Shown one piece after another: positions 55,073-63,505 of a stretch of DNA of 64,000 nt. The notes below the pieces were generated by a model that was not told the DNA's origin, made no database searches, and saw only the letters and a program-made list of their open reading frames with translations. The translations under genes and the position numbers were made by a program. This DNA comes from Corallococcus silvisoli (GTDB taxonomy: Bacteria > Myxococcota > Myxococcia > Myxococcales > Myxococcaceae), in the NCBI RefSeq assembly GCF_009909145.1, contig NZ_JAAAPJ010000003.1, positions 62,001 to 126,000 on the forward strand, in the 5' to 3' direction. The first letter of the stretch is position 1, and every line of letters starts with the position of its first letter.

Positions 55073-55906
55073 TCAGGGCTGGCCCGCGAAGGCGCCCACG
55101 TCGCGCAGCCAGCGGGCGATCTTCTGGGTGCGCTCCCACGCGGGCTCGGAGTCGACCAGGTGCTCCGCCAGCCACTCGCTGAAGGCCGGGTCGCCCGCGC
55201 GCAGCCACGCGGCGGACTCGGCCAGCTCGCCCGCGGCGGCCTCCCAGGCGCGGCGCACGGCGCTGGCGACGGCCATCAGCTCCGCGATGCAGCGGGTGAA
55301 GACCTCCATGCCCACCGTCACCTCGTTGGCGGTGGCGCCGCTGGACAGGGCCAGCGCGCGCAGGCGGCCCAGGTCCTTGAGCAGGCCCTGCTCCAGCGCG
55401 GCGGCGGTGCCCAGCCGGGCCTGGGCGGCGCGCTGCAGCAGCTCCACGTCCTCGCTGAGCTGGCGCCAGGCGTGGTCGTCGCCGGCCGCGAAGCTGCCCC
55501 GGCGGCGCAGCCGCGCGCCCACGGCCTGCCAGAGGTTGCAGAAGACCAGCACCTCCTCGACGCCGCGGCGCACGTGCGGAGGGATGTGGTCCAGGAAGTC
55601 CACCACGCACGCGCGGGACTCGCGGATGAAGGCGTCGCCCCGGGGCCCCGCGTCCACCACGCCCCGGGCCAGCTGGAGCACGCGCCACGCCCACTGGAGG
55701 GCGCGCTCGGAGGTGGTGAAGAGGACCTCCAGGCCGGTGCCGAGCGCGCCCGCGGCGTGGCTGGTGTCGGCGAACGTCGGGGAGGGGATGGGGGGCAGGC
55801 CGGCGTCGGCGTGCACGTCGGGCGTTCGCGGGGAGGCCCCTGCGTCCTCGCTCTCGGTGCCGGCCCCGGGCCCCTTCGGCCCCGGCGCCGCGTGCTCACG
55901 CCCCAT
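55073..55906 (-). CDS. Unknown helical 277-residue protein
   Basis: Not recognised. The first 70 residues from ATG 55906 are Gly/Pro/Ala/Asp-rich and look disordered. The remaining 200 residues are Ala/Leu/Arg/Glu-rich helices with regular Trp (A-L-Q-W-A-W-R-V-L-Q, A-V-R-R-A-W-E-A-A). No signal peptide or membrane segment. A GGAG site about 8 bases ahead supports the chosen start; the frame is open further upstream but without codon bias. Confidence 0.5.
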   Translation of the reverse strand: MGREHAAPGPKGPGAGTESEDAGASPRTPDVHADAGLPPIPSPTFADTSHAAGALGTGLEVLFTTSERALQWAWRVLQLARGVVDAGPRGDAFIRESRACVVDFLDHIPPHVRRGVEEVLVFCNLWQAVGARLRRRGSFAAGDDHAWRQLSEDVELLQRAAQARLGTAAALEQGLLKDLGRLRALALSSGATANEVTVGMEVFTRCIAELMAVASAVRRAWEAAAGELAESAAWLRAGDPAFSEWLAEHLVDSEPAWERTQKIARWLRDVGAFAGQP

Positions 55907-56075
55907 GCGCGCTCCAGCCTCCTTCGCGGGCGGAAAAAGAACCCCCCTTCGAATATCGCACGCCTCCGTCCACCTCCAGGCCTGGATGCGGTGACGTGAA
56001 ATGCACCACAAGGCGCCCACCCCCGGAACCCAGGGTGAGCGCCTCGCGATGTCCGGCACTGCGCATCCGTGACGC

Positions 56076-56513
56076 TCAGTGCAGATTCGGGTTGTGCTTC
56101 AGGCGGCTGAGCCGGTCGTGCGTCTGCTTCTGCTTCGGCAGGAGCTGCTGGCGCGCGAAGGTGCGCGCTTCGCCATGGAGCTTGTCCATGTCCCGGTTGT
56201 AGTCGGCCAGACCGTGGTCCTCGCCCTGCTCCAGCGCGTCGATGGCGACCTTCTCACCCAGCAGGTCGGCCCCGCCCTGCACGACCTTGGCGAAGGCGCC
56301 CCAGACGCCGGAGCTCTCCGACGGGTTGCCGCCCAGCTTCTGGATGCGTTCCTTCAGCTCGACCACGCGGGCTTCGTGGTCATGAAGGCACGCGTCCACC
56401 TCGGTCCGCGCGATGTCGCTCTTGATGTGCTTGCTCGCCTGTCGATAGGTCTCCACGGCGGACAGCTCGCCGCGCAGGAAGGAGTTCAGCGTCTCGATGT
56501 CGGTATTGGCCAT
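56076..56513 (-). CDS. DUF2383 (PA2169-type) four-helix protein
   Basis: 145 residues. It resembles the ferritin-like DUF2383 proteins: T-L-N-S-F-L-R-G-E-L-S-A-V-E-T-Y at the N-terminus, a second helix with D-H-E-A-R-V-V-E-L, then A-L-E-Q-G-E-D-H-G-L-A-D-Y near residue 100. Glu and His placements would allow a metal site, but no function is established. AAGGAGATGA stands directly ahead of ATG 56513. It diverges from xdhC. Confidence 0.85.
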   Translation of the reverse strand: MANTDIETLNSFLRGELSAVETYRQASKHIKSDIARTEVDACLHDHEARVVELKERIQKLGGNPSESSGVWGAFAKVVQGGADLLGEKVAIDALEQGEDHGLADYNRDMDKLHGEARTFARQQLLPKQKQTHDRLSRLKHNPNLH

Positions 56514-56743
56514 GACGTCATCTCCTTGATTGATGATTGATTCCGGTGGACGGAAATCGTCTGGCGCAAAGGTGGTGTGCCGCGCCCGGTCGGCAACGAG
56601 GGCTGCCCCCCCCGTCCACGCGGCAGGGGGCCAGGGGAGCGCTGGCGGGGAATGGCCCGCGTCGGGGTCCTGGACAGAGGGGCCGGAACGTTCGCCAGTC
56701 CGTCCGCGCCCCGGCGCCAGCCGTGGCAGACTGGGCGGCGGTC

Positions 56744-57562
56744 ATGTGGAACTGGGTTCACCAGCTGGCGGAGTGGGCACGGGGAGACACGCCGTTCGCC
56801 GTGGTCACGGTGACGGAGTGCAAGGGCAGCACGCCCGCCTCCCCCGGCGCGAAGCTGCTGGTGCGCGCGGACGGCTCGTTCCACGGGACGATTGGCGGCG
56901 GCCACCTGGAGCAATTGGTGCTCCGGGACGCCCGCGCCTGCCTGGACCGGGGCGAGGCGCGGACGATCCGCTATCCGTTGGGCGCGAAGCTGGGCCAGTG
57001 CTGTGGAGGGGTCGTGGACGTCTTCGTCGAGCCCGTGAACCACGGGCCCCAGCTCTATCTCTTCGGCGCCGGCCACGTGGGCCAGGCCCTGTGCCGCATC
57101 CTGGAGGGCACGGCCTTCCGCGTCCACCTGGTGGACGAGCGCGCGGAGTGGGTCCAGTCCCCGCAGGTGCCCGCCTCCGTGGTCCGCCACGAGGAGGCCT
57201 GGGACGACTTCACGTCGCGCGCGGTCTGGGACGACCAGCGCACCTACGTGGCGGTGATGACGCACCGCCACGACGTGGATCAGGACATCATCGCCTTCGC
57301 CATCCAGAAGCCGGCGCGCTACATCGGCCTGATTGGCAGCGACACGAAGTGGGCGCGGTTCCGGCAACGGCTGGAGGCGAAGGGCATGTCCGCCCGGCAG
57401 GTGGGGCGGGTCCAGTGCCCCATGGGGCTGCCCATTGGTGGCAAGGCGCCGCAGGAGGTGGCGGTGAGCATCGCGGCGGGGCTGCTCCAGCTCCACCACG
57501 GGCTGGGCCAGGGGGTGGGGACTCAGCCCGAGCCCGCGCCCCTGCTATCCTCCGGGGAATGA
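56744..57562 (+). CDS. xdhC: XdhC-type molybdenum cofactor insertion/sulfuration chaperone
   Basis: 272 residues. XdhC proteins bind molybdenum cofactor, help sulfurate it and hand it to xanthine dehydrogenase. The N-terminal XdhC_CoxI domain shows V-T-V-T-E-C-K-G-S-T-P-A-S-P-G-A-K and I-G-G-G-H-L-E; G-Q-C-C-G-G-V-V-D is near residue 87. The C-terminal Rossmann domain begins L-F-G-A-G-H-V-G-Q-A-L and contains Y-I-G-L-I-G-S-D-T-K. The TGA stop overlaps the ATG of the next gene (ATGA), so the two are translationally coupled. Confidence 0.95.
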   Translation: MWNWVHQLAEWARGDTPFAVVTVTECKGSTPASPGAKLLVRADGSFHGTIGGGHLEQLVLRDARACLDRGEARTIRYPLGAKLGQCCGGVVDVFVEPVNHGPQLYLFGAGHVGQALCRILEGTAFRVHLVDERAEWVQSPQVPASVVRHEEAWDDFTSRAVWDDQRTYVAVMTHRHDVDQDIIAFAIQKPARYIGLIGSDTKWARFRQRLEAKGMSARQVGRVQCPMGLPIGGKAPQEVAVSIAAGLLQLHHGLGQGVGTQPEPAPLLSSGE

Positions 57563-60500
57563 GCACCCCCTTCGAGTTCCGGCTCAATGGCCAGACCGTC
57601 CGGGTCGACGACGCGTCGCCCAACACCACGCTGCTGGACCACCTGCGCTCGCGCGGCTTGACGGGCACCAAGCAGGGCTGCGCGGAGGGCGACTGCGGCG
57701 CCTGCACCGTGGCCCTGGTGGACCGGGACGCGAAGGGACAAAAGACCCTGCGCGCGTTCAACAGCTGCATCGCGCTGCTCCCCATGGTGGCCGGGCGCGA
57801 GCTCATCACCGTGGAGGGCGTGGGCAGCCGCGCCGCGCCCCACCCGGTGCAGCAGGCCATGGTGAAGCACTACGGTTCGCAGTGCGGCTTCTGCACGCCG
57901 GGCTTCGTCGTCTCCATGGTGGAGGCCTATTGCCGGAAGGACGCCGGGACGCCGGAGGCCGTGGCGGATCAGCTCTGCGGCAACATCTGCCGCTGCACGG
58001 GCTACCGCCCCATCCGCGACGCGATGATGGACGCGCTCGCCACCCGTGACGCGAAGGCCCCCGGCCTCCCCGGCGTCTCGCTGGAAGGCCCCCCGTCGCC
58101 CATTCCGCTCCTGCGCTACGAGGCGAAGGACGGGCTGTTCCTGCGCCCCACCTCGTGGGAGGACCTGCTGTCGCTGCGCGCGCTGCACCCGGAGGCGATG
58201 CTGGTGGCCGGCGCCACCGAGCTGGGCGTGGACATCACCAAGAAGTCCCGCCGCTACCCCTTCCTGCTCTCCACGGAGGGCGTGGAGGACCTGCGCGCCA
58301 TCCGCCGCGAGGAGGACGGCTGGTACGTGGGCGGCGCCGCGTCGCTGGTGGACGTGGAGGACACGCTGGGAGCGGAGGTCCCGGCGCTCGCGAAGATGCT
58401 CAACGTCTTCGCCTCGCGGCAGATCCGCCACCGCGCCACGCTGGCGGGCAACCTGGTGACGGCGTCGCCCATCGGGGACACGGCGCCGGTGCTGCTGGCG
58501 CTGGACGCGCGGCTGGTGCTGGCCTCCGTGCGCGGGGAGCGGACCCTGCCGCTGTCGGAGTTCTTCCTCGCCTACCGCAAGACGGCGCTCCAGCCGGACG
58601 AGGTCGTGCGCTTCATCGTCATCCCGCACGCCCCGGCGCAGGACAGCGGGCTGACCCGCCATGCGGACAGCTTCAAGGTGTCCAAGCGCCGGGAGCTGGA
58701 CATCAGCATCGTCGCGGCGGGGTTCTGCATCGAAACGGATGCGCGGGGCATCGTGCGCACCGCGCGGCTGGGCTACGGCGGCGTGGCGGCCACCCCGGCG
58801 CGGGCGAGGCAGACGGAGGGCCTGCTCTTGGGCCACCCGTGGAACGCGGAGGCCGTGGCGCGCGTGCGCTCCACCCTGGCGGGAGAGTTCACCCCCCTCA
58901 ACGACCTGCGCGGCGGCGCGGACTACCGGCGCGGGCTGGTGGTGTCGCTCCTGGAGAAGTTCGCGTCGGGTGAACGCAGCCCGGTGCTGGACGAGCGCCC
59001 CCGCTTCGTCACCGGCGCGCCCTGCGCCACGGCGGACGCGGGACGCGAGCTGCGCCACGAGAGCGCGCTGGGCCACGTGACGGGCAGCGCGCAGTACGTG
59101 GACGACCTCGCGCAGCGCCGCCCCATGCTGACGGCGTGGCCGGTGCTGTCGCCGCACGCGCACGCGCGCATCCTCCGCCGCGACGCCAGCGCCGCGCTGA
59201 AGGTGCCCGGCGTGGTGAAGGTGCTGCTCGCGGAGGACATCCCGGGGATGAACGACACCGGGCCCATCCGCCACGACGAGCCGCTGCTCGCGAAGGACGA
59301 GGTCCTCTTCCACGCGCAGGTGGTGGCGCTCGTCGTCGGCGAGACGCCCGAGGCCTGCCGCGAGGGGGCCCGCCAGGTGGCGGTCGACTACGAGCCCCTG
59401 CCCGCGGTGCTCACGCTGGACGCGGCCCGGGCGCAGGGCAGCTACCACACCGACCCGCACGTCATCCGCCGGGGGGACGTGGACAGCGCGCTCGCGTCCA
59501 GCCCGCACCGGCTGGCCGGCGAGTTCACCATGGGCGGCCAGGAGCACTTCTACCTGGAGACGCACGCGGCCTTCGCGGAGGTGGGCGACGACGGCGACGT
59601 CACGGTGACCTCCTCCACCCAGCATCCGTCGGAGGTGCAGGCGGTCATCGCGCACGTGCTGCACGTGCCCCGCAGCCGCGTGGTGGTGAAGGCGCCCCGC
59701 ATGGGCGGCGGCTTCGGCGGCAAGGAGACGCAGGGCAACGCGCCGGCGGCGCTGATGGCGCTGGCGGCGGTGCACACGGGTCGGCCGGTGAAGTGGATGA
59801 TGGACCGGGACGTGGACATGGTCGTCACGGGCAAGCGCCACCCGTTCCACGCGGACTGGGAGGTGGGCTTCGACGCCACGGGGCGGCTGCTCGCGCTCCG
59901 GGCGGACCTGACGTCCAACGCCGGCTGGTCGCTGGACCTGTCCGAGTCCATCACCGACCGCGCCCTCTTCCACCTGGACAACGGCTACTACGTGCCCGCG
60001 GTGCGCTACACCGGCCGCGTGGCGAAGACGCACCTGGTCTCCAACACCGCCTTCCGGGGCTTCGGCGGGCCGCAGGGCATGCTGGTGATGGAGGACATCC
60101 TGGCGCGCATCGCGCGCGTGCTGGGCCTGGCGCCGGAGGCGGTGCGGCAGCGCAACCTCTACGACGGCACGGGCGACACCAACACCACGCACTACGGCCA
60201 GGAGCTGGAGGACAACCGGCTGCCGAAGCTGTGGAGCGACCTGCTGGAGTCGTCCAACTTCGCGCGGCGCCGCGCCCAGGTGGATGCGTTCAACGCGGCG
60301 AGCCCCCGCATCAAGCGCGGCATCGCCATCACGCCCATGAAGTTCGGCATCTCCTTCACCGCCACGTTCCTCAACCAGGCGGGCGCGCTGGTGCACGTGT
60401 ACCGCGACGGCTCCGTGCTGCTGTCGCACGGCGGCACGGAGATGGGCCAGGGGCTGCACACCAAGATTCAAGGCGTGGCCATGCGCGAGCTGGGCCTGCC

Positions 60501-61386
60501 GGCGGACCAGGTGCGCGTGGCGCAGACGGCCACCGACAAGGTGCCCAACACGTCCGCGACGGCGGCCTCCAGCGGCTCGGACCTCAACGGCGCGGCGGTG
60601 CGCGAGGCGTGCACCACGGTGCGCGAGCGGCTGGCCCCGGTGGCGGCGCGCCTGCTGGTGCAGCTGCACGGGCAGGCGGTGTCTCCGGACGCGCTGGTGT
60701 TCCAGGACGGGCGCATCGCGGCGGCGTCGCGGCCGGAGCAGGGCCTGCCCTTCGCGGACGTGGTGGAGCAGGCGTACCGCGAGCGCGTGGGCCTGTCCGT
60801 CACGGGGTACTACAGCACGCCGGGCATCGGCTACGACCGGGTGAAGGGCCGTGGCCGGCCGTTCCTCTACTTCACGTATGGCGCGGCGGTGAGCGAGGTG
60901 GAGGTGGACGGCGACACGGGCATGAAGCGCGTGGTGCGCTCGGACCTGCTGGAGGACGTGGGCGACTCGCTCAACCCCGGCGTGGACCGGGGTCAGGTGG
61001 AGGGCGGCTTCGTGCAGGGCATGGGGTGGCTCACCGGCGAGGAGCTGAAGTGGGACGCGAACGGGCGGCTGCTCACGCACTCGGCCAGCACCTACGCGGT
61101 GCCCGCGTTCAGCGACGCGCCCATCGACCTGCGCGTGGCGCTCCTGGAGCGGGCGGAGCAGCGCGGCGTCATCCACGGCAGCAAGGCCGTGGGCGAACCG
61201 CCGCTGATGCTGGCCCTCTCCGTGCGCGAAGCCCTGCGCGACGCGGTGGCGGCCTTCGGCGAGCCGGGCGGCGACGTGGAGCTGCCCTCGCCCGCCACGC
61301 ACGAGGCGCTCTTCCTCTCCATCCAGAAGCGGCGCGCGCGCGGGGCTGGACGTCCGGTTCCGGACGTGGCGCGTGAGGTGGCGTGA
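57559..61386 (+). CDS. xdh: Single-chain xanthine dehydrogenase (2Fe-2S, FAD and Mo domains fused)
   Basis: 1275 residues, one chain where most bacteria use XdhA plus XdhB. The enzyme oxidises hypoxanthine and xanthine to urate with NAD. N-terminal ferredoxin: G-C-A-E-G-D-C-G-A-C. Second cluster: C-G-F-C-T-P-G-F and C-R-C-T-G-Y near residues 115-150. FAD domain about 180-470 (L-V-A-G-A-T-E-L-G). Molybdenum domain about 490-1275: G-G-Q-E-H-F-Y-L-E-T-H, G-G-G-F-G-G-K-E-T (substrate Glu), N-T-A-F-R-G-F-G-G-P-Q (substrate Arg), H-G-G-T-E-M-G-Q-G-L-H and the catalytic Glu in G-E-P-P-L-M-L. These match the animal enzyme closely. The start overlaps the xdhC stop. Confidence 0.95.
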   Translation: MSTPFEFRLNGQTVRVDDASPNTTLLDHLRSRGLTGTKQGCAEGDCGACTVALVDRDAKGQKTLRAFNSCIALLPMVAGRELITVEGVGSRAAPHPVQQAMVKHYGSQCGFCTPGFVVSMVEAYCRKDAGTPEAVADQLCGNICRCTGYRPIRDAMMDALATRDAKAPGLPGVSLEGPPSPIPLLRYEAKDGLFLRPTSWEDLLSLRALHPEAMLVAGATELGVDITKKSRRYPFLLSTEGVEDLRAIRREEDGWYVGGAASLVDVEDTLGAEVPALAKMLNVFASRQIRHRATLAGNLVTASPIGDTAPVLLALDARLVLASVRGERTLPLSEFFLAYRKTALQPDEVVRFIVIPHAPAQDSGLTRHADSFKVSKRRELDISIVAAGFCIETDARGIVRTARLGYGGVAATPARARQTEGLLLGHPWNAEAVARVRSTLAGEFTPLNDLRGGADYRRGLVVSLLEKFASGERSPVLDERPRFVTGAPCATADAGRELRHESALGHVTGSAQYVDDLAQRRPMLTAWPVLSPHAHARILRRDASAALKVPGVVKVLLAEDIPGMNDTGPIRHDEPLLAKDEVLFHAQVVALVVGETPEACREGARQVAVDYEPLPAVLTLDAARAQGSYHTDPHVIRRGDVDSALASSPHRLAGEFTMGGQEHFYLETHAAFAEVGDDGDVTVTSSTQHPSEVQAVIAHVLHVPRSRVVVKAPRMGGGFGGKETQGNAPAALMALAAVHTGRPVKWMMDRDVDMVVTGKRHPFHADWEVGFDATGRLLALRADLTSNAGWSLDLSESITDRALFHLDNGYYVPAVRYTGRVAKTHLVSNTAFRGFGGPQGMLVMEDILARIARVLGLAPEAVRQRNLYDGTGDTNTTHYGQELEDNRLPKLWSDLLESSNFARRRAQVDAFNAASPRIKRGIAITPMKFGISFTATFLNQAGALVHVYRDGSVLLSHGGTEMGQGLHTKIQGVAMRELGLPADQVRVAQTATDKVPNTSATAASSGSDLNGAAVREACTTVRERLAPVAARLLVQLHGQAVSPDALVFQDGRIAAASRPEQGLPFADVVEQAYRERVGLSVTGYYSTPGIGYDRVKGRGRPFLYFTYGAAVSEVEVDGDTGMKRVVRSDLLEDVGDSLNPGVDRGQVEGGFVQGMGWLTGEELKWDANGRLLTHSASTYAVPAFSDAPIDLRVALLERAEQRGVIHGSKAVGEPPLMLALSVREALRDAVAAFGEPGGDVELPSPATHEALFLSIQKRRARGAGRPVPDVAREVA

Positions 61387-61470
61387 GGATGGGCGCGGGT
61401 GCGGCAACATGCCACGGCGGGGTGGCGGGGCCGCTGCGTTAGACGGAAGCCTCTTTCAAGGAAGCCTCCC

Positions 61471-62343
61471 ATGCACTCACTGCTGCGCTCCTGCCTCGTC
61501 CTCCCGCTGGCCCTCATGGGCGTCCTCGGCTGTGGCGAGGACGAACCCCAGACGCCCGCGCGGCTGACGGTGGACATCCCCGTCGTCGCGCGCGTGGGCG
61601 CCGAGCCCTTCGCCTGCGGCCGCACGTACACGAACGTCGGGACGACGAAGACGACCTACGAGCCCATGGACTTCCGCGTGTACGTGCACGACGTGCGGCT
61701 GGTGACGCGCGGAGGCCAGGAGGTGCCCGTCACGCTGGACGAGGACAACACGTGGCAGCACGCGGGCGTGGTGCTCCTGGACTTCGCGAACAAGGACGGC
61801 CTGTGCACCCAGGGCACGGCGGGCATGAACGCCGCCATCCGGGGCTCGGTGCCGGGGGGCGACTACACGGGCCTGCGCTTCACGCTGGGCGTGCCGGAGG
61901 ACCTGAACCACGGGGACGTGTCCACCGCGCCCGCGCCGCTGGGGGACACCAGCCTCTTCTGGAGCTGGCGCTCCGGCTATGTGTTCGCGCGCATCGAGGG
62001 CCGCACGAAGGGCCTGCCCCAGCACGTCATGCACCTGGGCAGCACCGACTGCGCGCCGCCGCCCGCGGGCCAGACGAACGGCACCGCCGGGTGCGCGAAC
62101 AACAACCGGCCGGAGCTGAGCCTGGAGGGCTTCGACCTGGCGACGGGCAAGGTGGTGATGGACCTGGGCGCGCTCTTCGCGGACTCCAACCTGGACGTGA
62201 ACGCCAGCGGGCCCAACACGGCCGTGGGCTGCATGTCGTCCCCCACCGACGTGGACTGCGCTCCCCTCTTCGAGCGCCTGGGACTCGCTTTCGGCGAGCA
62301 GGCGGCGAACCCCGCCGCCCAGGCCTTCATCCGGGCCGAATAG
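61471..62343 (+). CDS. MbnP-like copper-binding lipoprotein (MXAN_0976 type)
   Basis: 290 residues. A lipoprotein signal ends in V-L-G-C. The mature part fits the MbnP family: early F-x-V/A-x-V-G-x-x-P-F-A-C-G, D-F-R-V-Y-V-H-D-V-R-L-V, T-W-Q-H-A-G-V-V-L-L-D-F, G-L-R-F-T-L-G-V-P, F-W-S-W-R-S-G-Y near residue 170, and a C-terminal D-C-A-P-L-F-E-R-L-G-L. In methanotrophs MbnP binds copper after its partner diheme protein MbnH oxidises one Trp to kynurenine. The partner gene follows 13 bases downstream. Several Trp are available; I cannot tell which would be modified. Confidence 0.85.
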   Translation: MHSLLRSCLVLPLALMGVLGCGEDEPQTPARLTVDIPVVARVGAEPFACGRTYTNVGTTKTTYEPMDFRVYVHDVRLVTRGGQEVPVTLDEDNTWQHAGVVLLDFANKDGLCTQGTAGMNAAIRGSVPGGDYTGLRFTLGVPEDLNHGDVSTAPAPLGDTSLFWSWRSGYVFARIEGRTKGLPQHVMHLGSTDCAPPPAGQTNGTAGCANNNRPELSLEGFDLATGKVVMDLGALFADSNLDVNASGPNTAVGCMSSPTDVDCAPLFERLGLAFGEQAANPAAQAFIRAE

Positions 62344-62356
62344 GAAGGACACCGCC

Positions 62357-63505
62357 GTGGCGCGACGACAAGGGCAGGCGTGGAGACTCCTGACGGCGGC
62401 GGCGCTGCTGGCCGTGGGCTGCTCCAACCCCGAGTCCCCTCCGGACGGGCCCCAGCCCTACGACTGGAAGCTGCCCGCGGGCTTCCCCACGCCGCGCGTG
62501 CCGGCGGACAACCCGATGTCGGAGGCGAAGGTGCGGCTGGGCCGGAGCCTCTTCTACGACAAGCGCCTGTCGCTCAACGGCACGCAGTCCTGCGGCTCGT
62601 GCCACGAGCAGGCCCGGGCCTTCACGGACGGGCGCGTGCATGCCGTGGGCAGCACGGGGCAGATGCACCGCCGCAATGGACAGGGGCTGGCCAACGTGGC
62701 GTACGCCACGAGCCTCACCTGGGCCAACCCGGCGCTCACCACGCTGGAGGCCCAGGCGCTGGTGCCGCTGTTCGGAACGGAGCCGGTGGAGCTGGGCTTC
62801 GCGGATCAGCAGGAGGCGCTGCTCGACAGGCTGCGGGCGGACGCGGACCTGACGGCGCGCTTCGCGGAGGCGTTCCCCACGGAAGCGACGCCCGTGTCGC
62901 TCGCGACGCTGACGCGGGCCCTGGCCGCGTTCGAGCGCTCCCTGCTCTCCGGAACGTCGCCGTATGACCGCTACCTGCGAGGCGACGCGGTGGACGCGCT
63001 GAGTCCCTCGGCCAAGCGGGGGCTGGAGCTGTTCCTGTCGGAGCGCCTGGAGTGCGACCACTGCCACTCCGGCTTCAACTTCCAGGACGCCACCGCGCAC
63101 GACACGACGCCGGAGCCCATCCTCCCGTTCCACAACACGGGCCTCTACAACGACGACGGCCAGGGGGCGTACCCGGCGACGGACCCCGGCCTCATCGAGC
63201 TGACGGGCCGTCCGGAGGACATGGGGCGCTTCCGCGCGCCGTCCCTGCGCAACGTGGCCGTCACCGCGCCGTACATGCACGACGGCAGCGTGGCGACGCT
63301 CTCCGACGTGTTGGACCACTACGCGGCGGGAGGCCGCGCCCGCGCCCAGAACGGCGGACAGGCCAGCCCCCTGCAGAGCCCCTTCGTGCGCGGCTTCACG
63401 CTGACGCCCCAGGAGAAGGCGGACGTCATCGCGTTCCTGGAGTCGCTCACGGACACCGCCTTCCTGAACGACCCGCGCTTCGCGGATCCCGCCGTCACGC
63501 CCTGA
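62357..63505 (+). CDS. MbnH-like diheme cytochrome c peroxidase-family lipoprotein (MXAN_0977 type)
   Basis: 382 residues. A lipoprotein signal ends in A-V-G-C. Two c-type heme sites are visible: C-G-S-C-H near residue 79 and C-D-H-C-H near residue 233. Di-heme peroxidase features include L-G-R-S-L-F-Y-D-K-R-L-S, A-F-T-D-G-R, F-R-A-P-S-L-R-N-V and A-P-Y-M-H-D-G-S, the last with a likely distal heme Met. The paired MbnP-like gene upstream points to the MbnH branch, which oxidises its partner protein rather than acting as a peroxide scavenger. GTG start; AGGAAG upstream. Confidence 0.88.
   Translation: MARRQGQAWRLLTAAALLAVGCSNPESPPDGPQPYDWKLPAGFPTPRVPADNPMSEAKVRLGRSLFYDKRLSLNGTQSCGSCHEQARAFTDGRVHAVGSTGQMHRRNGQGLANVAYATSLTWANPALTTLEAQALVPLFGTEPVELGFADQQEALLDRLRADADLTARFAEAFPTEATPVSLATLTRALAAFERSLLSGTSPYDRYLRGDAVDALSPSAKRGLELFLSERLECDHCHSGFNFQDATAHDTTPEPILPFHNTGLYNDDGQGAYPATDPGLIELTGRPEDMGRFRAPSLRNVAVTAPYMHDGSVATLSDVLDHYAAGGRARAQNGGQASPLQSPFVRGFTLTPQEKADVIAFLESLTDTAFLNDPRFADPAVTP

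Noticed and set aside
57523..61410. A 1295-codon open frame on the minus strand opposite the xanthine dehydrogenase gene
   Set aside because: Shadow frame: rich in Arg, His and Gln, no domain, and the plus strand carries all xanthine dehydrogenase motifs.
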